Below, one piece after another: positions 43,014 to 51,993 of a DNA stretch of 64,000 nucleotides (its first letter is position 1; each line of letters starts with the position of its first letter). Position numbers and translations under genes: made by a program. The notes beneath the pieces are model-generated. The model searched no databases and was not told the DNA's origin. It saw nothing but the letters and a program-made list of their open reading frames with translations. This stretch comes from Actinokineospora bangkokensis (GTDB lineage Bacteria > Actinomycetota > Actinomycetes > Mycobacteriales > Pseudonocardiaceae): positions 459,000 to 522,999 of the forward strand of contig NZ_MKQR01000016.1 in the NCBI RefSeq assembly GCF_001940455.1, written 5' to 3'.

Positions 43014-43757
43014 GTGTCGCATCGGTTCGTGGCTGGGTTCTCGGTGCCGTTCGCGGTCGTGCAGTGGTACTTCGCCGTGTTGGGGGTGGCGGGGGCCGTC
43101 GGGCGGCACGCGGGTGGGCCATTGCTGCTGTACGCATCGCTGCTCCTGATGTTGGCGGCGGTGACAGTGGTGGGGGTGGTGCAGGCATTCAGGGGGCGGA
43201 CATCGGTGCTGGCGTTCTCGGCCGCGGCGACGGCGGTCGTGTGGGCGACCGTGGCTGTGTGGGCGGTGTCGCAGGACGAGCGGGCGTGGCTGCTCCTCGT
43301 GCTGCCGGTGGCGGTGCCGGTCCTGGTCGGGCTGGGGGCGGTCTTCGCGCGCGTCGGTGGGCGGGCGCGGGACGTCGGGGCGGGGATGGCGGTGGGGATC
43401 GGGGTGACGACCTACGTGCAGCCCGCCGTATTCGGGGTGGCGGCGGCGAGCGGGTGCCGGGGGTGCGCGTTCGGCGGCTCCACCGCGGCCTGGGTGGCGC
43501 AGGCGACCGCGTACGGCGCCACCGCCGTGCTGCTGGTGGTCGGCGGGGTGTTGCTGCTGCGAGCGCGACCCGCCGGGGGCGCGCTGGTCGTCGTGGGGTG
43601 CGCGCTGACGGTGGTGATCCCCTTGGCGAGCCTGTTCTTCGTGCTCGCCATCCCGCTGGAGCCGCTGATCTTCTACACGCTGTTCGCGGTGCCGTTCCTG
43701 GGTGTGGCGACGGCGGTGGCGGCGGTCAGGCGACCGGTGGTCGCGCAGCCCGCGTGA
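43014..43757 (+). CDS. Polytopic membrane protein, unknown function
   Basis: 247 aa with about seven hydrophobic segments (for example VVQWYFAVLGVAGAVG, LLLMLAAVTVVGVVQAF, VVIPLASLFFVLAIPL). It has a Cys pair in SGCRGCAFGG on a loop. No transporter or enzyme signature is visible. GTG start after GGGGGGAG with good spacing. It stands alone: 262 bp after the LuxR-type gene and 406 bp before the Fic-like gene. Confidence 0.7.
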   Translation: MSHRFVAGFSVPFAVVQWYFAVLGVAGAVGRHAGGPLLLYASLLLMLAAVTVVGVVQAFRGRTSVLAFSAAATAVVWATVAVWAVSQDERAWLLLVLPVAVPVLVGLGAVFARVGGRARDVGAGMAVGIGVTTYVQPAVFGVAAASGCRGCAFGGSTAAWVAQATAYGATAVLLVVGGVLLLRARPAGGALVVVGCALTVVIPLASLFFVLAIPLEPLIFYTLFAVPFLGVATAVAAVRRPVVAQPA

Positions 43758-44163
43758 TCGCCCCCTCCGTCGTGCGGCGGAGCGGGCGGGAGGTGCTCGA
43801 CGGCAGGCTCGCGGCGGGGTGCGGCGGCAGGCTGGGGTTCACCGCTGGGCGTCAGGTGCCGCCGAATCAGGAATTGCGCTACCCGCGGAATGGCGCTCGA
43901 CGCAATCGCGCGTCTTCACCGTCGAGTAGGCGGTGCTGCACCGTTGGGGTGAGGGAACCAACCGAAAGGGTGAATTGCGGTCGCGCCATCCCCCCATCGC
44001 ACTGCGCGAGGGGTCTTCGCACCATGGCGGTACTCTCCTGGCAAGCCCCTGAACTGCGACGACCTGCGCCTCCCGCGGGCGCGGACGCGCACCCCCCGTT
44101 GATCTAGGGAGCGGCAAATTCCGAGTTTGTGGTGATCGCGTCGTGTCCTAGAGGGTTTCGCCC
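43758..44163. other. 406-bp intergenic region
   Basis: Between the membrane protein and the Fic-like gene. GC is slightly below average. Short frames on both strands lack coding character; no repeat or hairpin stands out. Confidence 0.45.
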
Positions 44164-45333
44164 ATGGAAGAGACAGAGTCCTCGGCCGCGGGGACCCACG
44201 TCCGCGTGGCGGCGGCGGTGCCGGGCGTGCCGCCGGACGTGCTGGCTCGGGGGGCGTTCGTGCCGCGGCCCGCGCCGGTCCCCTGGCTGGGGGCGGCGAC
44301 GACCGTCGAGGTGGCCAGGGCGCAGGAGGTGCTGGGGCGGTTGGACCAGGACGCGCGGCGGTTGGGCGGCGACCGGTCGAGCTGGCCGCTGGTGCGCTCG
44401 ACCCAGGTGCGGGAGGTGCAGCACTCGGCGTCGCTGGACGGGGTGCAGGCCGCGCTGCAGGAGGTGCTGCTGTCGCAGCTGCCGCACACCAGGTCCGGTC
44501 ACCGGGTGCCCGAGCAGCTGGCGGGGTACCTGCGCGCCAGCGCCACCGGGTTCGCCGCGGTCGCCGCCGGGGAGCCGGTCGACTCGCGGCTGATGTGCCG
44601 GGTGGCCGCGCAGTTCGCCGGGGCCGACGTCGAGCCGGACCAGGTGTGGCGGGAGGGCTACGCCTGGCTGGGCGGGCCGGACCCGCGGGAGGCCTACCTG
44701 CTCGCCTCCCCGCCGGGCCCGCTGCTGCGGGCCGCCGCGGCGCAGTTCGACGAGTGGTCGGCCGCCGAGCCGATGCTGGTGGTCGAGCGCGTGGCGCTGG
44801 GGCTCTACCAGTGGGAGACCTGGCGGCCGTTCCAGTTCGGCAACGGCCACATCGCCCGCCTCTACGTCGGGCTGCAACTGGCGGCCTCCGGGGTGCTCAG
44901 CGCCCAGGTGCTGCCGATCTCGGCGTGGATCGACCGCAACAGCGACCAGTACGCCGAGCAGATCCGGCGGGTGGTCGCCACCGGCGAGTACGAGCCGTGG
45001 ATCGCCTTCGTCGCCCGGGGCGTCCAGCAGCTGTGCCGCCAGGAGCTGCGCCTGATCCGCAGGCTCGAACAGGCCCGCGACGACATGCTGCGCAGGCTCT
45101 CGGACAAGGACACCGGGATGATCCGCCGGATCGTGGCGGACCTGGTGCTGACCCCGGTGACCAACAACCGCCAGATCGCCGAGCTGCACGGCATCGATCC
45201 CAAGTACGCCAACGACCTGTGCAGGCGGATCAGCGACCGCGGCCTGCTGGAGGTGGTGGGCAAGTACGGCAAGACCTACTACAGCCCGGAGCTGCTGAAG
45301 CTGATGAGCCTCACCGACCCCGCCGACCCCTGA
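44164..45333 (+). CDS. Fic-domain protein with degenerate active site
   Basis: 389 aa. Fic proteins transfer AMP or other phospho-groups to target hydroxyls using a His in HPFxxGNGRxxR. Here the motif reads RPFQFGNGHIAR: the catalytic His is Arg221 and the later Arg is His229. The upstream inhibitory-type motif (S-x-x-x-E-G) appears as SASLDGVQ with Asp for Glu. A C-terminal winged helix (residues about 320-375, RQIAELHGIDPKYANDLCRR) is present, common in Fic proteins. ATG 44164; weak ribosome site. Probably inactive as a classical AMPylase. Confidence 0.78.
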   Translation: MEETESSAAGTHVRVAAAVPGVPPDVLARGAFVPRPAPVPWLGAATTVEVARAQEVLGRLDQDARRLGGDRSSWPLVRSTQVREVQHSASLDGVQAALQEVLLSQLPHTRSGHRVPEQLAGYLRASATGFAAVAAGEPVDSRLMCRVAAQFAGADVEPDQVWREGYAWLGGPDPREAYLLASPPGPLLRAAAAQFDEWSAAEPMLVVERVALGLYQWETWRPFQFGNGHIARLYVGLQLAASGVLSAQVLPISAWIDRNSDQYAEQIRRVVATGEYEPWIAFVARGVQQLCRQELRLIRRLEQARDDMLRRLSDKDTGMIRRIVADLVLTPVTNNRQIAELHGIDPKYANDLCRRISDRGLLEVVGKYGKTYYSPELLKLMSLTDPADP

Positions 45334-45344
45334 CGCCGCGCGGG

Positions 45345-46535
45345 TCAGCCGGGCGGCAGCGCCGCGCCGGGGTCCAACCGCAGCTGCGCGCGGACGCGGT
45401 CGGCGTGGTCGGCGTCGGCGTCGACGAGCAGGGCCAACGCCCGGTGCCACAGGTCCTGCGCCGGGCGGTACCGCTGCGCCCGCCACCCGGCCCGGCCCGC
45501 GTCGTCGAGCATCCTGGCGAGGTCGAGCGGTGCCACCTCGCAGCCGCTGAGCGCGTCGAGCGCCTGGTCCCAGTAGTCCACCGCCGACTCGGTGCGCCCG
45601 GCCCGCGACATCAGCCCGGCGATGTCCGCCAGCGCCCGAGCCACCGCCGCCCGCTGGTCGCGCCTGCGCCGCGCGCCGAGCAGGACGAAGGCCGCGTCCA
45701 GCGCCCGCGCCCACCGCCCGCTCCGGCTGAACACCCGCACCAGGTCTTCGAGCACCGCGTCCACCCGGCCCTCGTCGTGCACCGATTCCCAGGTGTCGAC
45801 CGCCCGCACGAGCAGGGACTCGGCCAGCTGGGGGTCGCCGAGGGCGGCGCACGCCCGGCCCGCGTGCTCCAGCGCCGCCGCGACCCGCACCGGGTTGCCG
45901 GTGGCCCGCGCCGCCCGCTCACCCGCCGCGGCCAACCGCCGCCGCCACCGCCGGTCCGCTCCGAGGACCGGGTGGTCGAGCGTGACCGCCCACCAGTCCT
46001 TCGCCAGCTCGCCCTGGGCGACAGCCCACGCGGCGGCCGGTTCCCAGGACAGCAGCTCCTCCGCCAGCGCGCGCCCCGCCCCGGTGTCCTGCCACCCCGC
46101 CAGTCCCCCGTCCGCCGCGAAGCGGACCAACCGCGCGCGGAACCCCTCGACCGCCTCGTCCTCCACCGCGGGCCGGGGCGCCGGGGCCGAGGCGAACCAC
46201 CCCGGTCCCACCTGCTCGAACGCGCCGGACCGCTCCCCCTGGGCCACGACCTCCGCCACCTCCGAGCGCGCCAATCCGGTCATCGCCGACACCGCCGCCG
46301 CCGTCAGCGGCGCCCCCACGGCACCGCAGCACCCGATGACCAGCTCGTCACGCCCGACCCGCCCCCCGCCGGGCAGCGAACGACCCTCATCCACCGGCAA
46401 CCACCCCTCGGTCCAGACCCGCCTCGACCACCCAGCACCCGCGCGGTCTGCCCCGCCCACCACCTCCGTTCGCCGGTCGCCCCCCATCATGCAGCGAGTG
46501 CGGGTGGGCTGAGAACCCGTCTGCACCGTGTTCAT
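45345..46535 (-). CDS. TPR-like helical repeat protein
   Basis: 396 aa. The N-terminal part (about 1-120) is variable with a small helix-turn-helix-like stretch (AAAVSAMTGLARSEVAEVV). The rest (120-390) is alpha-helical with repeated W/Y-A-L pairs (ARALDAAFVLLGARRRR, AVDYWDQALDALSG, AQDLWHRALALLVD), typical of TPR solenoids. It resembles the C-terminal half of signal-transduction ATPases (STAND/AfsR-like) without an NTPase. ATG 46535 has GGGGGA 8 bp before it. Converges with the Fic-like gene. Confidence 0.62.
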   Translation of the reverse strand: MNTVQTGSQPTRTRCMMGGDRRTEVVGGADRAGAGWSRRVWTEGWLPVDEGRSLPGGGRVGRDELVIGCCGAVGAPLTAAAVSAMTGLARSEVAEVVAQGERSGAFEQVGPGWFASAPAPRPAVEDEAVEGFRARLVRFAADGGLAGWQDTGAGRALAEELLSWEPAAAWAVAQGELAKDWWAVTLDHPVLGADRRWRRRLAAAGERAARATGNPVRVAAALEHAGRACAALGDPQLAESLLVRAVDTWESVHDEGRVDAVLEDLVRVFSRSGRWARALDAAFVLLGARRRRDQRAAVARALADIAGLMSRAGRTESAVDYWDQALDALSGCEVAPLDLARMLDDAGRAGWRAQRYRPAQDLWHRALALLVDADADHADRVRAQLRLDPGAALPPG

Positions 46536-46652
46536 CCGGACTATCCCCCACCAGCACCGTCATGCCCGCACCTCGGGAACTCGCGGTGCTGCGCGTGGGC
46601 TGCGTGGTCGAACCGTCGTCCCGGCAGGCGAATCGCTCCCGGGAGCAGGCGC

Positions 46653-47216
46653 TCACCGCGGACTGCGCCTGCTCCGGTAGGCGGCGACGCTGGCCCGGTG
46701 CGCGCAGGCACGGGTGCAGAACTGCTTGGAGCCGTTGCGGGAGAGGTCCACGAAGGTGCCCCGGCAGTTCTGGCCCGCGCACACCCCGAGCCTGGCAGGC
46801 CCGAGCGTGGCGATCACCGAGGCCAGCGCGCTGAGCGTGGTCACGGCCAGGTGCGCCGCGCAGCGGTCGGTGTCGGCGGTGACCTCGGTCCACCAGCGCT
46901 CGCGGTCGTGGCGCAGCGCCGGGGTGGCACGGGCGCGGCGCAGGCCGTCGTTGATCAGGGCCGCCGTCCCCGCGGCGTCGGTGCTCGCCCGTTCGAGCAC
47001 GGCGCGCACCGCCGCGCGCAGCGCGCGGACCTCCGCCAGGTCGGTGCGGGTGAGCCGCGGCGCGGGGCGGGCGGGCCAGGCCGGGGGGTGGTCGTCGAGG
47101 AAGTCCCGGAGCTGCTCCACGGTCTCCAGCGAGTCCTCGCCCTTGACCGGTTTGAGGGTGTTGGCGAGGTCGACGGCCACCTGCACCCCCGACTCGGTGT
47201 AACACGCATCGAGCAT
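46653..47216 (-). CDS. CGNR zinc-finger protein (ABATE-like)
   Basis: 187 aa. An N-terminal helical stress-response domain with VDLANTLKP near residue 15 precedes a zinc finger: LGVCAGQNCRGTFVDLSRNG, then QFCTRACAHR. The family name-giving Cys-Gly-Asn-Arg is Cys-Ala-His-Arg here; the four zinc cysteines are kept. Such proteins are probable transcription regulators. ATG 47216 after GGAGGA. Divergent from the epoxide hydrolase, its probable target. Confidence 0.83.
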   Translation of the reverse strand: MLDACYTESGVQVAVDLANTLKPVKGEDSLETVEQLRDFLDDHPPAWPARPAPRLTRTDLAEVRALRAAVRAVLERASTDAAGTAALINDGLRRARATPALRHDRERWWTEVTADTDRCAAHLAVTTLSALASVIATLGPARLGVCAGQNCRGTFVDLSRNGSKQFCTRACAHRASVAAYRSRRSPR

Positions 47217-47274
47217 TTGACGTGTATCCTCCAGCTTCCTAGGGTGACACCCATCTTAGGATTGACGTGTCACC
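47217..47274. promoter_or_regulatory. Repeats in the CGNR/epoxide hydrolase divergent region
   Basis: TTGACGTGT occurs twice (47217-47225 and 47262-47270). In addition GGTGACAC (47243-47250) and GTGTCACC (47267-47274) form a dyad with a 16-nt spacer. One or both could bind the CGNR regulator. Confidence 0.45.
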
Positions 47275-47360
47275 ATAGCTGGGTAAGGGACCGCCGAGCC
47301 GTCCTCAGCCTGACCCGGCGCCCACCCGTCCTGGATCACCCACTGGGAGAGGAGCCTGCT

Positions 47361-48482
47361 GTGGCCGCCGAGCCGTTCGAGGTCACCGTCACCGAGGCCG
47401 AGATCGCGGACCTGCGCGAACGCCTGCGGCGGACGCGGTGGCCCGAGCCGGAGCCGGTGGACGACTGGTCGCAGGGGGTGCCGCTGGCCTACGCGCGGGA
47501 GCTGTGCCGCAGCTGGGCCGAGGACTACGACTTCGGGTTCGCCGAGCGGGTGAACGCCTTCCCGCAGTACCGCGACGTGGTCGACGGGCTGGGCATCCAC
47601 TTCCTGCACGTGCGGTCGCCGGAGCCGGGCGCGTTCCCGCTCGTGCTCACGCACGGGTGGCCGGGCTCGGTGCTGGAGTTCCTGGGCGTCCTGGGCCCGC
47701 TCACCGACCCCCGCGCGCACGGCGGTGACCCGGCGGACGCCTTCCACGTGGTCGCGCCGTCGCTGCCCGGGTACGGCTGGAGCGACAAGCCGTCGACGAC
47801 CGGGTGGGGCGTCACCCGCACCGCCCGCGCCTGGGACGCGTTGATGGTCTCGCTGGGCTACCACCGCTACGGCGCCCAGGGCGGTGACTGGGGCTCGGCG
47901 GTGTCCGGCGCGCTGGGCACCGTCGCACCCGAGCGGGTCGCCGCCGTCCACGTGAACCTGGGGTCGGTGGCGGTGGGCACCTTCGCCGACCCCACCCCGG
48001 CCGAGCTGGCGAACCTCGCGGCCGCGCAGGAGTTCCAGCGCACCGGCCGCGGCTACTCGGCCATCCAGGCGACCCGGCCGCAGACCCTCGGCTACGCCCT
48101 CACCGACTCCCCGGCGGGCCAGGCCGCCTGGATCGCGGAGAAGTTCTGGGCCTGGACCGACAACGACGGCCACCCCGAGGACGCGGTGTCCCGGCAGACC
48201 ATCCTCGACGAGGTCTCGGTCTACTGGTTCACCGCCTCGGCCACCTCCTCGGCCCGGCTGTACTGGGAGAGCTTCGCCGCCTTCCGCGACGAGGTGACCG
48301 CGCCGTCGGGGCTGTCGGTCTACCCGCGCGACATCACCCGCCCGTCGCGCCGGGAGGCCGAACAGCGGTTCACCGACCTGCGCTGGTTCGAGGAACTCCC
48401 CCGCGGCGGCCACTTCGCCGCGCTGGAGCAGCCGGAGTCCCTGGTCGAGCAGATCCGCGGCTTCTTCCGCCTCTTCCGCTGA
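47361..48482 (+). CDS. Epoxide hydrolase (EHN type)
   Basis: 373 aa. An N-terminal EHN domain (FEVTVTEAEIADLRERL) leads to an alpha/beta hydrolase fold with oxyanion HGWPGSVLEF, nucleophile Asp176 in GGDWGSAVSG, and base His in GGHFAALEQPE. It opens epoxides to diols by an ester intermediate. GTG 47361 with GAGAGGAG six bases upstream. Near 370 aa, as in microsomal-type bacterial enzymes. The substrate is unknown; the divergent CGNR gene may regulate it. Confidence 0.92.
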   Translation: MAAEPFEVTVTEAEIADLRERLRRTRWPEPEPVDDWSQGVPLAYARELCRSWAEDYDFGFAERVNAFPQYRDVVDGLGIHFLHVRSPEPGAFPLVLTHGWPGSVLEFLGVLGPLTDPRAHGGDPADAFHVVAPSLPGYGWSDKPSTTGWGVTRTARAWDALMVSLGYHRYGAQGGDWGSAVSGALGTVAPERVAAVHVNLGSVAVGTFADPTPAELANLAAAQEFQRTGRGYSAIQATRPQTLGYALTDSPAGQAAWIAEKFWAWTDNDGHPEDAVSRQTILDEVSVYWFTASATSSARLYWESFAAFRDEVTAPSGLSVYPRDITRPSRREAEQRFTDLRWFEELPRGGHFAALEQPESLVEQIRGFFRLFR

Positions 48483-48571
48483 CAACCACGAGTCACCCTG
48501 ACTGTGGGGACCCGGCCCGGTCCACATGGAACCCGAGTGGTGTTGTTTCACTGTGGACAGTGCCGCGAGGG

Positions 48572-49648
48572 TTATCGCGCTGGGTGGGCGTAGCTCGGGT
48601 AGTCGATGTAGCCGCGGTCGCCGCCCTGGTACCAGGTCTCCTTGGGGGCTTCGGCGAGGGGGAGGTTGGTGCGGAAGCGTTCGACGAGGTCGGGGTTGGC
48701 GAGGAAGGGCCTGCCGTAGCTGATGAGGTCGGCGCCTTGGGCGAGCCAGTGCTCGCCGCGCTCCTTGGTGCCGGGGGTGGGGGCGATCTGACCACCGGGG
48801 TTGAGGATGAAGGTGGTGGGCCAGGCCTTGCGCAGGGCGATGAGCACGTCCTCGTCGGCGGTTTCCAGGACGTGGACGTACGCCAGGCCCAACGGGGCCA
48901 GGGCCTCGAAGAGCGCGGTGTAGAGGGTGAGAACGTCCTCCTCGACCACGTTCCAGACCTGGCCGCCGGGCGAGAGGCGGATGCCGACGCGGTCGGGGCC
49001 GATGGCGTCGGCGGTGGCCTCGACGGCCTCGACGGCGAAGCGGATGCGGTTGGCGGTCGTGCCGCCGTAGCGGTCGGTGCGCAGGTTGGCGTTGGAGGAC
49101 AGGAACTGCTGGATCAGGTAGCCGTTGGCGCCGTGCAGTTCCACGCCGTCGAAGCCCGCGGCCACGGCGCGGCGGGCGGCGTCGGCGTACGACCGGGCCT
49201 CGGCGGGCACCTCCGCCGTGGTCAGGGCGCGGGGCTCGGGGGCGGGTTGGAGGCCGGACGGGGTGAAGACCTCGGCGCCGAGGGCCACCGCGGACGGGGC
49301 GACCGGGTGCGCGCCCGCGGTGTCGGGGTGGGCGACCCGACCGCCGTGCATGATCTGGGCGAAGATGCGCCCGCCGTTGGCGTGCACGGCGGCGGTCACC
49401 GGCTTCCACGCCTCGACCTGGGCGTCGTCGTGGAGGCCGGGGCTCGACGGGTTGGACTGGCCCTGCTTGCTGGGCTGCACCCCCTCGCTGACGATCAGGC
49501 CCGCGGTGGCGCGCTGGGCGTAGTAGGTGGCGGTCGACGGCGTCGCCAGGCCCTCCGGGTTGGAGCGGATGCGCGACATCGGGGCCATCACGATGCGGTT
49601 GGGCAGGCGCAGCCCGGCCATCTGGTAGCTGTCGAACATGCTGGTCAC
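48572..49648 (-). CDS. Old yellow enzyme family alkene reductase
   Basis: 358 aa FMN-dependent TIM barrel. NRIVMAPMSRIRSNPEG (FMN contact and active-site region), HGGRVAHPD, and HGANGYLIQQFLSSNAN, with the His-Asn pair usually replaced or kept for the phenolate of the substrate, and RPFLANPDLVERF at the phosphate site. It reduces activated C=C bonds with NADPH. ATG 49648; the divergent MerR gene is its probable regulator and the operator lies in the gap. Confidence 0.92.
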   Translation of the reverse strand: MTSMFDSYQMAGLRLPNRIVMAPMSRIRSNPEGLATPSTATYYAQRATAGLIVSEGVQPSKQGQSNPSSPGLHDDAQVEAWKPVTAAVHANGGRIFAQIMHGGRVAHPDTAGAHPVAPSAVALGAEVFTPSGLQPAPEPRALTTAEVPAEARSYADAARRAVAAGFDGVELHGANGYLIQQFLSSNANLRTDRYGGTTANRIRFAVEAVEATADAIGPDRVGIRLSPGGQVWNVVEEDVLTLYTALFEALAPLGLAYVHVLETADEDVLIALRKAWPTTFILNPGGQIAPTPGTKERGEHWLAQGADLISYGRPFLANPDLVERFRTNLPLAEAPKETWYQGGDRGYIDYPSYAHPAR

Positions 49649-49681
49649 AGCGGTTTCCTCCCGGTTGTGCGAACACCGGCT

Positions 49682-49713
49682 ACGCTAAGACCTGACACTG
49701 ACGTCAGGGGCAA
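49682..49713 (-). promoter_or_regulatory. MerR-type promoter and operator for the ene-reductase
   Basis: On the minus strand TTGCCC (49713-49708) and TAGCGT (49687-49682) are 20 nt apart, longer than the 17-nt optimum, and the spacer holds the dyad CCTGAC-N6-GTCAGG (49691-49708). This is the classic MerR-family layout in which the regulator untwists an overlong promoter. Confidence 0.6.
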
Positions 49714-49745
49714 AGGCTTGTGCCCGCGATCACAGGGAGGTCGAC

Positions 49746-50189
49746 GTGCGGATCGGTGAGCTGGCGGCGAGGACCGGGGTCAGCGTGCGGTCGCTGCGCT
49801 ACTACGAGGAGCAGCAGCTGCTCGCCCCGGTGCGCAGCGGCTCCGGCCAGCGCCACTACCCGGAGTCGGCGGTGGCCAGGGTGCGCTACATCCAGGAGCT
49901 CTACTCGGCGGGCCTGGGCAGCAAGGCCGTCCTGGAGATCATGCCGTGCGTGCTCGCGGGCCAGGCCGACCCCGCCCTGCTGGAGAAGCTGATCGCCCAG
50001 CGCGACCGCATCGCCGACCAGGTGGCCGAGCTGACCGCCACCCGCGACCGCCTCGACATGATCATCGAGACCACCCGGAAGTACACCGGCACCGGTGAGG
50101 TGTGCCGCAACCCCCTCAACACCCCCGGCCACCCCCACGAGTCCTGCTTCCCGCCGAAGGAGCCCGACACCGCCGCGCGGATGGCATGA
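49746..50189 (+). CDS. MerR-family transcriptional regulator
   Basis: 147 aa. HTH: RIGELAARTGVSVRSLRYYE, then EEQQLLAPVRSGSGQRHY as the wing, a dimer coiled coil (LLEKLIAQRDRIADQVAELT), and a C-terminal part with Cys residues in IMPCVL, EVCRNP and ESCFPP. GTG start just after GGGAGG. The divergent alkene reductase and the dyad between them suggest response to an electrophile (inference). Confidence 0.9.
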   Translation: MRIGELAARTGVSVRSLRYYEEQQLLAPVRSGSGQRHYPESAVARVRYIQELYSAGLGSKAVLEIMPCVLAGQADPALLEKLIAQRDRIADQVAELTATRDRLDMIIETTRKYTGTGEVCRNPLNTPGHPHESCFPPKEPDTAARMA

Positions 50190-50314
50190 CGGGACGCGGC
50201 GTGAAACCGCCGCGCAGCAACGCGTCCGGCCGGAGTCGGTGGCTGCGTTCATACTGGGCAGCACCTGCGGAGTGAGGTGTTCCGCGCAGCACAGCGGTGG
50301 CGAGAGGACGGTGG

Positions 50315-50575
50315 GTGGCGGTGTCCGACGTCGTGGCGGAGATTGATGCCGTGATGGGGTGCCAGCAGTGCGGGGGTCCGTTGGGGGACAGTCCTTCTGG
50401 GGACTTCTGCGGGCAGGCGTGCGCGAGTCTGTGGGCTGCTCAGCGGACGGGGGCGCGGCCGGGGGACGTGGCGGCGGCCTTCCCCGCGTTGGCGCAGGCG
50501 GCGCGGGAGATCTCCGCGGCACTGCGAGGGGATGCGGCTGGAGGGCAGATCGTGTGGCGGGGGGACGACGAGTGA
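50315..50575 (+). CDS. Small zinc-ribbon protein
   Basis: 86 aa. A C-x2-C-x10-C-x3-C zinc knuckle is seen: CQQCGGPLGDSPSGDFCGQAC. The rest is helical (FPALAQAAREISAAL). GTG at 50315 with GAGAGG 7 bp upstream; GTGs at 50297 and 50321 are alternatives. No known family is recognised. It is convergent with the MocR gene (stop at 50584). Confidence 0.55.
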   Translation: MAVSDVVAEIDAVMGCQQCGGPLGDSPSGDFCGQACASLWAAQRTGARPGDVAAAFPALAQAAREISAALRGDAAGGQIVWRGDDE

Positions 50576-50583
50576 GGGGATCG

Positions 50584-51993
50584 TCAGCGTTGGTCCAGTA
50601 GCGGTGCCAGGCGGCGGATCGCGGTGTCGATGTCGGTCGTGGTGGGGGCGGCGGCATAGCTGAGGCGGATGTGGTGGGTGGGTGTGGGGGTGAGCTGGTA
50701 GTTCTCGCCGGGGGTGAGGGCCGTTCCGGTGGCGAGGGCCGCTGCGGCGAAGCCGGCGCCGTCGAGGTGTTCGGGGAGGGGAATCCACAGGTGGTAGCCG
50801 CCTTGGGGGGTGACGGGCAACGCGGTGGGACCGAAGACTGCTCGGACTGCCGCGGTGGCGGCGGTGCGGCGTTCGGTGAGGGAGGCGGACAGGGCGGTCC
50901 TGGTGCGGCGCCAGGCCGGGCCGGTGACGACCTCCAGGGCGGTGCGCTGGAGGGGCGCCGGGACGAACATGGTGTCGACGACGTGGGCGGCGCGGAGCCG
51001 GGCCAGCGCTGGGCCGCGGGCGGCGAGGGCGGCGACGCGGAGGTTGGGGGAGGTCGCCTTGGTGAGGGAGCGGATGTGGACGACGGTGCCGTCCGGGTCG
51101 TCGGCGATCAGCGGGGGCGGGGTGGGGGGTGCGCCCGCGTGGGCGAGGTGGCGGGCGAAGTCGTCCTCGACGAGGAAGGCGCCGTGCTTGCGGGCCGCCT
51201 CCCGCAGGTCGAGGCGGCGCTGGGGGGACAGGCTCACCGTCGTCGGGTTCTGGTGCAGGGGTTGGACGACGACCACGCGCGCGCCTGAGCCCGCCAGCGC
51301 TGCGTCGAGGTGGTCGGCGCGCAGGCCCTCCCCGTCGAGCGGCACCGGGATGACGCGCAGCCCGGCGGCGTGCGCGGCCGCGGTCGCGCCCGGGTAGGTC
51401 GGTGACTCCAGCACCACCGGCGCGCCCGGGGCGGCCAGGGCGCGCAGGGCGGTCGCCAGCGCGGCTTGGCCGCCGCCGCAGATCAGCACGTCGCGCCTGG
51501 TCAGACCGCCGCCGATGTCGGTGGCGAACCAGTCGCGCAGGTCGGGCAGGCCTGCCACGGGTGGCCGGTCCCAGGCCCCGGCGCCGCGGGCGGCCCTGGT
51601 CAGGGCGGCGCCGAGGGCGGCGAGGGGTTGCAGGTCCGGGTGCAGGTAGCCGCCGTTGAGGTCGACCACCTCCGGCCCGACCGGCTGGAGGGTGCCGAGC
51701 AGGCCCGCGGTGCCGAACCCGCCCGACGGCCGCGCCAGCGCCGCCTCCTGCCAGGACGTGTCGCCCTCGCGCGGGGTGGGCGCGCTCGCGGAGCGGAAGG
51801 TGCCCGCGCCGGGGCGGGAGTCCACCAACCCGCGCTGGCCGAGGATCGCGAGCGCGTGCGACACGGTGGTAGCGCTCACGGCGAAGCGCTTCACCAGCTC
51901 ACGGTTCGTCGGCAGCCTGGTTCCCGCAGGCGACGAACGGATCTCCGCGTCGAGGAGGTCAGCCACGTGCACCGAACTGCTACTCTCGGACAT
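50584..51993 (-). CDS. MocR-type regulator (GntR HTH plus aminotransferase domain)
   Basis: 469 aa. N-terminal GntR HTH (AGTRLPTNRELVKRFAVSAT from about residue 23) and a fold-type-I aminotransferase domain with the PLP Lys in SLTKATSPNLRVAAL. MocR proteins use PLP or its adducts to control vitamin B6, GABA or transport genes. ATG 51993 shares two bases with the divergent EamA ATG (CATG at 51991-51994), so the two genes share one control region; no Shine-Dalgarno is present, which suggests leaderless translation. Confidence 0.88.
   Translation of the reverse strand: MSESSSSVHVADLLDAEIRSSPAGTRLPTNRELVKRFAVSATTVSHALAILGQRGLVDSRPGAGTFRSASAPTPREGDTSWQEAALARPSGGFGTAGLLGTLQPVGPEVVDLNGGYLHPDLQPLAALGAALTRAARGAGAWDRPPVAGLPDLRDWFATDIGGGLTRRDVLICGGGQAALATALRALAAPGAPVVLESPTYPGATAAAHAAGLRVIPVPLDGEGLRADHLDAALAGSGARVVVVQPLHQNPTTVSLSPQRRLDLREAARKHGAFLVEDDFARHLAHAGAPPTPPPLIADDPDGTVVHIRSLTKATSPNLRVAALAARGPALARLRAAHVVDTMFVPAPLQRTALEVVTGPAWRRTRTALSASLTERRTAATAAVRAVFGPTALPVTPQGGYHLWIPLPEHLDGAGFAAAALATGTALTPGENYQLTPTPTHHIRLSYAAAPTTTDIDTAIRRLAPLLDQR

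Noticed and set aside
44164..45333. Fic/Doc toxin-antitoxin pair
   Set aside because: The protein is long with a C-terminal winged helix, the catalytic His is lost, and no small antitoxin gene is adjacent.
44595..48482. A 1,295-codon frame ending in the epoxide hydrolase
   Set aside because: It runs through the Fic, TPR and CGNR genes in the wrong frame or strand. The real start is GTG 47361 with a strong ribosome site.
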